A DNA stretch of 64,000 nucleotides from Paraburkholderia panacisoli. GTDB lineage: Bacteria > Pseudomonadota > Gammaproteobacteria > Burkholderiales > Burkholderiaceae. The stretch is from positions 62,001 through 126,000 of the forward strand of contig NZ_VTUZ01000005.1 in assembly GCF_008369935.1 (NCBI RefSeq), in the 5' to 3' direction. Numbering within the stretch: position 1 is the first letter of the stretch; each line of letters begins with the position of its first letter. The translations under genes were made by a program, and so were the position numbers. Below, piece after piece: positions 54,200-62,367 of the stretch. Below the pieces are notes generated by a model, which ran no database searches, was not told the DNA's origin, and saw only the letters and a list, made by a program, of their open reading frames with translations.

Positions 54200-55771
54200 T
54201 CAGGCAGCGCTCTGCAAAGCGTCGATTTCGGTGCGAAGCGCAGCGACTACGGCAGTCCAGTCACCTCGCGTCGTTTGTCGAAATAGCCGCGCCTGCGGAT
54301 ACCAGGGACTATCGCTTCTGTCGAGTTGCCATCTCCAGTCCGGCATGACCGGCAATGCAATCCATACGGGCTTCCCAAGCGCCCCCGCCAGATGCGCCAC
54401 AGCCGTGTCGACGCTGATGACGAGGTCGAGGCGAGCGATCAGCGCAGCGGTCTCAGCGAACGTGGTGAGGCGCGCAGAAACATCACGCAGCACCCCGCGC
54501 TGATCGAGCAGCGCGAGGGACGCTCGATCACTGTCGCGGACGTCCCGTTGCAGCGCGAAGAAATTCGCATCGGCATCCAACAACGGCTTCAGCTGTTCGA
54601 GCGATATGGACCGTTCGCGATCGTTCAAATGCGTCACGCTGCCCGACCATGCGATCCCAATGCTCGGCCGTCGACGGGTGCCTGCGAACAAATCGTCCCA
54701 CTGAGAGACAAGCGCATCGTCCGCGTGCAGATATGGACCAGGCGTCGCCAGATCGGGTGCACGAACCTTGAGCGCAAACGGCAGACTGAGGATTGGGATA
54801 TGAAAATCGAACCGTGGAACCTCGGCTGTCTCGCCGATGACTTCGGCCGCACCCGGATAATCCTGGAGAAGTGGCAGTAGCGCATCCTGAACTCGCAACA
54901 CGACGCGAGCGCCAGCCGCACTCAGTCGATCCACGAAGCGCAGGAATTGCAGTGTGTCACCGAACCCCTGCTCATGATGAGCGAAAATTGTCTTGCCACC
55001 TATCGGTTGGATGCCAGTCCATTGGGTACTCGGCGCAAAGCCGTGGCTTTGGCTGCCATCGCGCCAACGCCACTCGTATTCGCGCCAGCCGTGTTCGAAT
55101 TCCCCGAGCAGCAGATTCGTCTGAGCTCGATTGGTGCGGGCGCCAGCGTCGTTCGGATCGAGCGAAAGCGCCTTCTTGAATTGAAGCAACGCCTCGTCGA
55201 AGCACTGCAGATCTCGCAAGGCGACCCCGAGATTGACGTATGCGCGTACGAAACGCGGGTTGATCGCGATCGCCTGCCGGTAGGCATCGAGTTCGTCCGC
55301 ATGGCGCCCCATCGTACCGAGCAGCGTCCCCCGGTTGTAATGCGCTTCGGCGGATTGCGGCTGGATTTTGCACAGATGCACCAGTATCCCGAGCGCACGC
55401 TCCAGTTCGCCAAGCTGTATCAGCGACATTGCGGCGCCATGCAACGAGGCGATATGATTCGGAACCCGAACCAGGCAGCGCTCGAACAGCGCTTTTGCGT
55501 CATTGTGGCGCTGCGCCAACTGACAGACCTTCGCGGCGAAATTCAGCTGCTCCACGGACATGGACATGTGCGCCGAAGCCCGTATCAGGTACTCGGCCCC
55601 GCGTGCATGATCGCCCTGTCCGGCGGCGATGTAACCAAGCCCTTCAAGAGCTTCGCCGTGATCGGGAACGCTCGCCAGAATACTGCGCAGCAGACGTGAG
55701 GCGTCGTCGAATTGCCCGGCTGTGAAGCTCTGTTGCGCAGCGGCGAGAGCATGTTCAATATCATGGTTCAT
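54200..55771 (-). CDS. TPR protein with glycosyltransferase-like C-terminus
   Basis: A 523-residue protein. Residues ~1-240 are tandem tetratricopeptide repeats (examples: AEAHYNRGTLLGTMGRHADELDAYRQAI and AYVNLGVALRDLQCFDEALLQFKKAL). The C-terminal ~270 residues resemble a glycosyltransferase of the heptosyltransferase/GT9 or GT41 kind (RPSIGIAWSGSVTHLNDRERSI, LDLVISVDTAVAHLAGALGKPVW). TPR fused to such domains occurs in flagellin or protein glycosylation systems, though no acceptor gene is near. No signal peptide. The start at 55771 fits the first repeat. Confidence 0.83.
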   Translation of the reverse strand: MNHDIEHALAAAQQSFTAGQFDDASRLLRSILASVPDHGEALEGLGYIAAGQGDHARGAEYLIRASAHMSMSVEQLNFAAKVCQLAQRHNDAKALFERCLVRVPNHIASLHGAAMSLIQLGELERALGILVHLCKIQPQSAEAHYNRGTLLGTMGRHADELDAYRQAIAINPRFVRAYVNLGVALRDLQCFDEALLQFKKALSLDPNDAGARTNRAQTNLLLGEFEHGWREYEWRWRDGSQSHGFAPSTQWTGIQPIGGKTIFAHHEQGFGDTLQFLRFVDRLSAAGARVVLRVQDALLPLLQDYPGAAEVIGETAEVPRFDFHIPILSLPFALKVRAPDLATPGPYLHADDALVSQWDDLFAGTRRRPSIGIAWSGSVTHLNDRERSISLEQLKPLLDADANFFALQRDVRDSDRASLALLDQRGVLRDVSARLTTFAETAALIARLDLVISVDTAVAHLAGALGKPVWIALPVMPDWRWQLDRSDSPWYPQARLFRQTTRGDWTAVVAALRTEIDALQSAA

Positions 55772-55925
55772 GGCGATAAAGGCCGGCGCAAAAATGCGAC
55801 CGGTCGGCGGGTCAGAAGCGGTTCATTGTACCGGGTAACGTAAATCGGGCCTCCATATCAGCGCGATGGCAGCGCCGATGCCTGCACGCGGAAATACCGA
55901 ACGATTCCGGCGCCGCAACGCGATG

Positions 55926-56309
55926 TCACGGGATCTGCTGAACCCATTGACGCCGCCAATCCGGCGCCTTAAAGGGATCCGAAAAATACTGAGTCTCGTG
56001 AACAACCTTGCCGTCGCGGAACTCCATAATGCTTACCGTGCAAGTCGTTCGCGCTTTATAGGTAATAACGTATTCCGTAACCCAGAGATTGCCTTCTCCT
56101 TGGATTCGCTTGACTTCGAAACCCGATGGCTTATCGGGATGATGACTGCGCAGTGCCTGCAAATTAATGCGCCCGAGGATTCGTTCACCCGATTGAGGAT
56201 AGTCACAGATCGCGTCGTCCTCGTAAATATCGTGTTCCGCGTCGAGATCGCCGGCCGCCGACGCACGCCAGTGCGCATTGATGACTTCAAGTATTTGTTC
56301 GTTCTGCAT
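55926..56309 (-). CDS. SnoaL/NTF2-like protein
   Basis: A 127-residue soluble protein of the cone-shaped NTF2/SnoaL fold: an N-terminal helix (MQNEQILEVINAHWRASAAGD) followed by DAEHDIYEDDAICDYPQSGERILGRINLQAL and VSIMEFRDGKVVHETQYFSDPFKAPDWRRQ. The latter two are hallmarks of the family. Reaction unknown. ATG 56309 has GGAGG eight bases upstream. Isolated gene. Confidence 0.85.
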   Translation of the reverse strand: MQNEQILEVINAHWRASAAGDLDAEHDIYEDDAICDYPQSGERILGRINLQALRSHHPDKPSGFEVKRIQGEGNLWVTEYVITYKARTTCTVSIMEFRDGKVVHETQYFSDPFKAPDWRRQWVQQIP

Positions 56310-56993
56310 GGAATGCCTCCGGATACCGTTCACGTCGATCTGGCTCGCCCCTTGCGGAAGGCGAAACCCGCTTCGTCGGCAGGTGCAACTTCGTGACTAT
56401 AGAAGAAATGAAGTCCACGTTACGAGTCAAAAACACATCATTAAGGGACAAAATTGGGGCTGTCGTCCTGAACGCCACACTGCGAATTTACCGTGCGCCT
56501 ATGATCCTTTCTGGCTACGCGCATTGAGATAAACAGCGTGAGCACCCCTATCCACGGGCACATCGAACGTTAGCTTTCGATTCACCGTACAGACGTATTT
56601 CTGGCCCCGCATAACAGGTGAATGGGCATCATCGGACGAAGCAGAAGCGCACTCTTACCTCAGAGTCGGTCTGACGGGACCCTCGATTCTGGGCCACCAA
56701 TCGACACGAGTATAGGCCTTCGCAACCACTCGACATGAAATATGCTGGACCTGCAAGAGCACGGCCCCAATTTGTCCGTGAATGTCGCGCTTTTGGCCAA
56801 TCGCCTTGCTATTACCATGCGGTTTGATGGCCCCCGCAACGCCCCATTGAAATGCAGCCACGCTCGAAGGTCCGCAGTTGAAGGGTGATAGCAAGGTGGC
56901 CGGAATTCATTCCGATGTTATTCCTGATGTCCGAACAACTTACCGGATCGAAACAGATTCCGGACCGCGGTTGCTACTGCGCGCAACATGCAT
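56310..56993. other. 684-base gene-poor, lower-GC island
   Basis: No convincing gene. It contains an imperfect inverted repeat: GGACAAAATTGGGGCTGT at 56446-56463 versus GGACAAATTGGGGCCGT on the minus strand at 56761-56777, one indel and one substitution, with weaker similarity around it. Composition is less GC-rich than flanking genes. It may be a relic of inserted DNA. Confidence 0.5.
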
Positions 56994-58139
56994 TCAGAAG
57001 CTGTGTCGCAATCCCGCCATCACGCCGAGCTGACCGGTACCCGGCGCGGGCGTGGTGCCGCCGCCTCCCTGGCTGACCGTATACGCCGCCTTTTCGCTAT
57101 TCCACAGATACGCTCCCTGCAGATACACCGCAGTGCGTTTGGACAGCAGATACGTCGTGCGTAGTGCGGCAATCGTGCCACGCGCATCGTCGCGGTTGTT
57201 GACGATGTGATACACCCCGCCATCGACGACGAACGCCGGCGTCACCGGATACGACGCCGTCAGATAGAACTGATCGGTACGCACGTTCGGCGTGGCCGGC
57301 GAAACCGTGTCGACACGTCGACCGAGCCAGCCGCCACCCAGCCGCAGGTCGCCGATGTGGCCGTAGCCGTTCAGTTGCATACGCACGTCAGTATCGCCAG
57401 GGTCCGTGAACGCGAACGAAGGAGTCCCGTCGTACAGGTTCGCCAACGCACCGGGGCCGCCATGCTGCTGATCGTAGGCCGCGGCAACGCCGTAGCCGTT
57501 GCGATCGTAGCGCAGCATCGCGGACCACTCGCGGCAAGTTTGCGAGTTGCCCGGCACCGGACCCACGCACGTGCCCTGCCCCGGCGAATTACCGGTGCCG
57601 GCCGAATCGCGGCCGAACGACCACGTCGCGCCGAGTGTGAATCCCCCGTAGCTGCCCTTGTACACGATGGTGTTGTCGCTGCGCGAGCTCGGCAGATATT
57701 GGTCAAACGAAGCCGTGCCACCGTAGATGTCGGGGCCGAGGAGGTCGGCATCGGCAATTGCCCAGAAGGTCATCGTGTACTGGCGCCCGAACGTCAGCGC
57801 ACCGTACGGTGTGTTCACCCCGACCCATGCCTGGCGCCCGAACAGGCGGCCACCCTGATTCAGCGTGCCGCTGCGCGTGTTGAAGCCGCTTTCGAGCGCG
57901 AAGATCGCCGACCAGCCGGCTCCCAGTCCTTCGGTGCCGCGCAAGCCCCAGCGAGACGGCATTTCGCCCGTAATGCCAGGCATGCGCACGACGCTGTCGC
58001 CTGCGGAAGTCGCGTGCGAAACGTATTCAATCCCCGTATCGACGATGCCGTAAAGCGTCACGCTGCTCTGAGCAAACGCCACCGCGCTCATGCTGGACAG
58101 CGCAAGTCCTGCTGCAACTCGAAGTTTCATAGTCTGCAT
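56994..58139 (-). CDS. General porin (Burkholderia OmpC-like)
   Basis: A 381-residue outer-membrane trimeric porin. The signal peptide is MQTMKLRVAAGLALSSMSAVAFA; the mature part starts QSSVTLYGIVDTGIEYV, the typical betaproteobacterial porin start. RWGLRGTEGLGAGWSAIFALESGFN and GRLFGRQAWVGVNTPYGALTFGRQ are loop/strand markers. The C-terminus ends in Phe (GLRHSF), the outer-membrane assembly signal. It follows the transporter, dehydrogenase and decarboxylase genes on the same strand, 227 bases after the MFS gene, so it may serve aromatic acid entry. Confidence 0.94.
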   Translation of the reverse strand: MQTMKLRVAAGLALSSMSAVAFAQSSVTLYGIVDTGIEYVSHATSAGDSVVRMPGITGEMPSRWGLRGTEGLGAGWSAIFALESGFNTRSGTLNQGGRLFGRQAWVGVNTPYGALTFGRQYTMTFWAIADADLLGPDIYGGTASFDQYLPSSRSDNTIVYKGSYGGFTLGATWSFGRDSAGTGNSPGQGTCVGPVPGNSQTCREWSAMLRYDRNGYGVAAAYDQQHGGPGALANLYDGTPSFAFTDPGDTDVRMQLNGYGHIGDLRLGGGWLGRRVDTVSPATPNVRTDQFYLTASYPVTPAFVVDGGVYHIVNNRDDARGTIAALRTTYLLSKRTAVYLQGAYLWNSEKAAYTVSQGGGGTTPAPGTGQLGVMAGLRHSF

Positions 58140-58366
58140 GATTTCCTGTCTTTTCGGCCTGCCTGAATGAACACGCGACCGGCTTCTATAGGACGTGCAT
58201 GACGATGCACGTTCATCACACCCACTACATTTTGATTCGTATAACTTATTAAACAGGCGCGCGATTACCACTCGTGAGATACAAGGAGTGGGTAGCAGCA
58301 ACGAAAAAGAATCAGACCATCCAGACATGTCCCTCGCGATACGGACGCACCGCGAGGGACGATCGA

Positions 58367-59779
58367 TCAGCGCCCTCGCGCGGCGCCTTCACGCGGGATA
58401 TGACGGCGCACCACCGCGAGCGCGATCAATACCATGACCATCGCGGTGCCGAGCATCAGCAGATAGCCCGACGCACCGCCCGCGGTGATGACCGCCGCGC
58501 CCGCGAACGCGCTGAAGATCGCGCCGACGCGTCCGAACGCGAGCGCCGACGCCGTGCCGGTTGCCCGCACGCTGGTCGGATAAACGTAGGCACAAAGTGC
58601 ATACATCGTCGATTGCACGGCGTTCACGAAGAGACCGTGCAGGCCGAGGCCGACGATCAGAAGCGCCGTGTGTTGGGTCGCATTGACGCCGGTCAGCATC
58701 CACGCGCTCGCAACACCGCCCAGGCAACAGAGCAGCAACGGCCAGCGCGAGCCGTAGCGCCCGATGGCGAGCGCGCACAGCAACGCGCCGATCACGCCGC
58801 CGAGGTTGTATGCACTGAGGCCATAGCCCGCCAGCGACACGCTCAACCCTTCGCTCGTCAACATGGACGGCAGCCAGCTGAATGCGGCGTACACCGCCAG
58901 CAGGCACATGAAGAATGCCCCCCAGATGGCGACGGTGTCGCGCGCGCGGCCATCGCGGAACAACGCCGTGAAGCCAACGTGCTTCTCCGCGCTTTGCTCG
59001 CGCACATCGGTGAAACTCGCATCGGCAGAGACTTCACGCGCCATGCGCCGCAGCAGGCCGACGAGTTCCGGCCAGCGGCGCGGCCGGCGCGCCAGAAAGC
59101 GCGGCGACTCAGGCAATGCGGCGAGCAGCGCGACGGCCAGCACGAGCGGCAGCACGCCGCCCGCGACAAACAGGCCGCGCCAGCCGTAGACCGGCAACAC
59201 CTGTCCAGCGAACAATCCTGCGACCATGCCGCCAAGCGGCACGCAGAGAATCGTCGCCGTCACCGCGAAGGTGCGAAAACGCGCGGGCGTGAATTCGGCG
59301 GTCATCGTGGTCGAAGTGGGCAGCGCCCCGCCGATGCCGAGCCCCGCGATAAAGCGCAGCGCCGCGATGGCCGCGACATTCGGCGCGAGGCTGATCGCGC
59401 AAGTCGCCGTGCCGAACACGAACACGCTCCCGATCACGGCCCAGCGCCGGCCGAAACGGTCCGCGAACAGACCGGCGAACGCACTGCCGATGCCCATACC
59501 GATGAGCCCCGACGCCACCACGGGCGCAAACGCGTTGCGCGTGATGCCCCATTCCTTGGTGAGCAGTGGAATCGCAAAGCCGATCAGCTGGCTGTCGAAT
59601 CCGTCGACGACAATCGACAGCGCCGCGAGCAGCACCGCCATCTTCTGCAACAGCGTATAGGGACCGTCGTCGAGCACATGGCCGATGTCGACCACGCTGC
59701 CGCCACGCGTTATTCCCGCGACGGTTGCGTCGTCGTGCGCGGCCGAACCGGCTGCGGAAGCGGGGGGAACGTAACTCAT
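58367..59779 (-). CDS. MFS aromatic acid:H+ symporter (AAHS type)
   Basis: A 470-residue, 12-helix transporter of the AAHS family. Motifs: FDSQLIGFAIPLLTKEW (helix 1, with the conserved Asp), GLFADRFGRRWAVI (loop 2-3), RFIAGLGIGGALPTSTTMTAEF. Close relatives import benzoate, hydroxybenzoate, vanillate or mandelate. The position behind benzoylformate decarboxylase and an aldehyde dehydrogenase on the same strand suggests mandelate or benzoylformate. It lies 152 bases after the KPR-family gene. Confidence 0.93.
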   Translation of the reverse strand: MSYVPPASAAGSAAHDDATVAGITRGGSVVDIGHVLDDGPYTLLQKMAVLLAALSIVVDGFDSQLIGFAIPLLTKEWGITRNAFAPVVASGLIGMGIGSAFAGLFADRFGRRWAVIGSVFVFGTATCAISLAPNVAAIAALRFIAGLGIGGALPTSTTMTAEFTPARFRTFAVTATILCVPLGGMVAGLFAGQVLPVYGWRGLFVAGGVLPLVLAVALLAALPESPRFLARRPRRWPELVGLLRRMAREVSADASFTDVREQSAEKHVGFTALFRDGRARDTVAIWGAFFMCLLAVYAAFSWLPSMLTSEGLSVSLAGYGLSAYNLGGVIGALLCALAIGRYGSRWPLLLCCLGGVASAWMLTGVNATQHTALLIVGLGLHGLFVNAVQSTMYALCAYVYPTSVRATGTASALAFGRVGAIFSAFAGAAVITAGGASGYLLMLGTAMVMVLIALAVVRRHIPREGAARGR

Positions 59780-59931
59780 GAGAGGCTGTCTCCGTTTTGT
59801 GCGCTGCGCGCGCGTTTATGGACTTTTTTGTTGCCGTCAGTATGGCCAGCGCGGCATGCGATGGGCATTTCCGATTTGCGCCAAAGCCATGACGTTCGTG
59901 CATGACTTCAGGAAGCGATCGACTTGGGTGA

Positions 59932-60867
59932 TCAACATGCGCCGCGCGCGTCGACGAGCCGCACGAGTTGCAGCAAGCACTCCGTGCAGGGCGTCGCGAT
60001 GCCCGCCGCGCGCGCCGCCGCGACGACCGCGCCGTTGATCGCCTCGATCTCGGTCTTGCGGCCCGCGAGCGCGTCCTGCAGCATCGACGGCCGGTGCGCA
60101 CGGTGGTGCGCGAGCGCATGCCGGACGTTGCCGACCACATGCGCTTCATCGAACGCGATACCGTTTGCGCGTGCAACCGCTGCGGCCTCGGCGACGATCT
60201 TCAGCGTCAACGCCTCGCCGTCCGGCACGTTCGAGAGCGCGCCCACCGTACATTGCGTGAGCGCGCAAAGACTGTTGAGAGCGGCATTGAACGCGACTTT
60301 CTCCCAGATCGCGGACCACACGCCGGGATCGGCGGCGCAGTTCAACGCGGCTGAGTTCAGCGCATCGACCGTGCGCTGCACGTGCGCATACGACTGGCCG
60401 TCCGCGCTCATCAGGCGAATCTCACCCGAGCCATGCGAGCTCACCTGCGCAGAACCGGACTTGTCCGCAGGCCACGTCGTCATGCCGACCATCACGCGTT
60501 CACGCGCGGCGTACCGCGCAATCCGTTCGACGTTGCCCAGACCGTTCTGCAGCGACAGCACCGCCGTATGCGGCCCGAGCAACGCCTGCGCCGACGTGAG
60601 CGCCGCTTCGGTATGCATCGTCTTCGTGAAGACGATCAGCAGTTCCGGCGCGGATCCTGCATGCTCGGGACGGCTCACGCGCAGATTGCTCACGATGCGC
60701 GAGGCCGTGTCCGTGGTCAGGCGCAGCCCCTCGCGGCGAATCGCGTCGAGATGCGCGTCGTCGATATCGACAAGCGTCACACGGTGGCCCGCCTCGGCGA
60801 GCACGCCGCCGAACAGCGAACCCATCGCGCCCGCGCCGAGAATCGCAATATCCAATGCCTGAAGCAT
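59932..60867 (-). CDS. Ketopantoate-reductase-family dehydrogenase, possible D-mandelate dehydrogenase
   Basis: A 311-residue NAD(P)-dependent 2-hydroxyacid dehydrogenase of the PanE/ApbA fold. The Rossmann motif is IAILGAGAMGSLFGG, the catalytic Lys is in WEKVAFNAALNSL and the acidic residue in LQDALAGRKTEIEAING. Conventional annotation is 2-dehydropantoate 2-reductase, but it sits 15 bases behind the aldehyde dehydrogenase in a benzoylformate operon. D-mandelate dehydrogenases of Enterococcus belong to this same family. The context therefore favours D-mandelate to benzoylformate; sequence alone cannot exclude pantothenate synthesis. Confidence 0.88.
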   Translation of the reverse strand: MLQALDIAILGAGAMGSLFGGVLAEAGHRVTLVDIDDAHLDAIRREGLRLTTDTASRIVSNLRVSRPEHAGSAPELLIVFTKTMHTEAALTSAQALLGPHTAVLSLQNGLGNVERIARYAARERVMVGMTTWPADKSGSAQVSSHGSGEIRLMSADGQSYAHVQRTVDALNSAALNCAADPGVWSAIWEKVAFNAALNSLCALTQCTVGALSNVPDGEALTLKIVAEAAAVARANGIAFDEAHVVGNVRHALAHHRAHRPSMLQDALAGRKTEIEAINGAVVAAARAAGIATPCTECLLQLVRLVDARGAC

Positions 60868-60882
60868 CGCGGCCCCTCCGGG

Positions 60883-62334
60883 TCAGAACGGATAGTGGCG
60901 CGGCGCCGTCTGCAGCGTGATCCAGCGCAGATCGGTGAATTCGGCAATCCCCGCCTTGCCGCCAAAATGGCCGAAGCCGCTCGCCTTCACACCGCCGAAC
61001 GGCATCTGCGCTTCATCGTGCACGGTCGGGCCGTTGATGTGGCAGATGCCCGACTCGATGCGCTTCGCGACATTCAACGCGCGCGCGGTATCGCGGCTGA
61101 ACACCGCGGCCGACAGGCCATACTCGTTGTCGTTCGCGCAGGCAATCGAGGCCTCTTCGCCGCGCACACGCACGATCGCTTTCACCGGGCCGAACGATTC
61201 GTCGTGATAGATGCGCATGTCGGGGCTCACGCGATCGAGCAGCGTAGCGGGCATCAGCGTGGTCTCGCTCTTGCCGCCGCACACCAGCGTCGCGCCTTTC
61301 GCGAGCGCATCGTCGAGCAGCGCGTTGCAGCGCTCCACCGTGCTCATGTCGACCACCGAACCGAGCACGACCGGCCCGTTGCGCGGATCGCCGAGCGGCA
61401 ACGCGCGCGCACGCGCGGCGAGCCGGTCGACAAACGTATCGGCAATGCTCTCGTCGACGATGATGCGTTCCGTCGACATGCAGATCTGCCCGGAATTCGC
61501 GAACGCGCCAAATACGGCTGCGTTCACCGCAGCGTCGATGTCGGCGTCGTCGAGCACGATGAGCGGCGCCTTGCCGCCGAGTTCGAGCACGGCGGGCTTG
61601 AGATGGCGCGCGCACGTTTCGGCGATGATGCGACCCACGCGCGTCGAGCCCGTGAAGTTCACGCGACGCACCTGCGGGTGTTCGATCATCGCGTCGACGA
61701 TCCGCGCGGCGTCGGCGGGTGTGTTCGTCACGAAATTCACCGTGCCGCGCGGCAAGCCAGCCTCCTGCATCGCTTCGATGATCAGGCCATGGGTGGCCGG
61801 GCAGATCTCCGAGCCCTTGAGCACGACCGTGTTGCCGCAGGCGAGCGGCAGCGCGATGGCGCGGACCGCGAGAATCACCGGCGCATTCCACGGCGCCATG
61901 CCGAGCACCACGCCCGCCGGCTGGCGCACGCCCATCGCAAGGCTGCCCGGCACGTCCGACGGGATCAATTCGCCGGCGATCTGCGTGGTGAGCGCCGCCG
62001 CCTCGATCAGGCCGGCCGCGGCGAGGTGCACATTGAAGCCGGCCCAGATGCCCGACGCGCCGGTCTCGGCCGCCATCGCGGCGGCAAACGCGTCGGCCTT
62101 CGCTTCGAGCGCGTGCGCGGCCTTCGTCAGCAGCGCACGACGCTCGCTCGGGCCGAGCGCCGACCACACCGGGAACGCGGCGGCGGCGGCATCGACGGCG
62201 GCCACGGCGTCTTCGACCGTCGCAGCCGGCGCGCGCGTGGCGACCTCGCCGTCGAGAGGGTTGCGACGCTCGAAGGTCGCACCGTTACGCGCCTGCACCT
62301 GTTCGCCGCCGATCAGCATCGATACGGTTTTCAT
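60883..62334 (-). CDS. Benzaldehyde-type NAD(P)-dependent aldehyde dehydrogenase
   Basis: A 483-residue aldehyde dehydrogenase. Catalytic Glu is in VLELGGKAPLIVLDDAD, catalytic Cys in ANSGQICMSTERI; LGMAPWNAPVILAVRAIALPLACGN is the substrate-channel signature, and the C-terminal HYPF ending suits the aromatic aldehyde (benzaldehyde, vanillin, salicylaldehyde) group. With the decarboxylase gene 33 bases upstream, benzaldehyde to benzoate is the expected reaction. ATG 62334 matches the family start. Confidence 0.93.
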   Translation of the reverse strand: MKTVSMLIGGEQVQARNGATFERRNPLDGEVATRAPAATVEDAVAAVDAAAAAFPVWSALGPSERRALLTKAAHALEAKADAFAAAMAAETGASGIWAGFNVHLAAAGLIEAAALTTQIAGELIPSDVPGSLAMGVRQPAGVVLGMAPWNAPVILAVRAIALPLACGNTVVLKGSEICPATHGLIIEAMQEAGLPRGTVNFVTNTPADAARIVDAMIEHPQVRRVNFTGSTRVGRIIAETCARHLKPAVLELGGKAPLIVLDDADIDAAVNAAVFGAFANSGQICMSTERIIVDESIADTFVDRLAARARALPLGDPRNGPVVLGSVVDMSTVERCNALLDDALAKGATLVCGGKSETTLMPATLLDRVSPDMRIYHDESFGPVKAIVRVRGEEASIACANDNEYGLSAAVFSRDTARALNVAKRIESGICHINGPTVHDEAQMPFGGVKASGFGHFGGKAGIAEFTDLRWITLQTAPRHYPF

Positions 62335-62367
62335 CGTCTGTCTCCTTGTTCTGGTGGAAAGTGCCCG

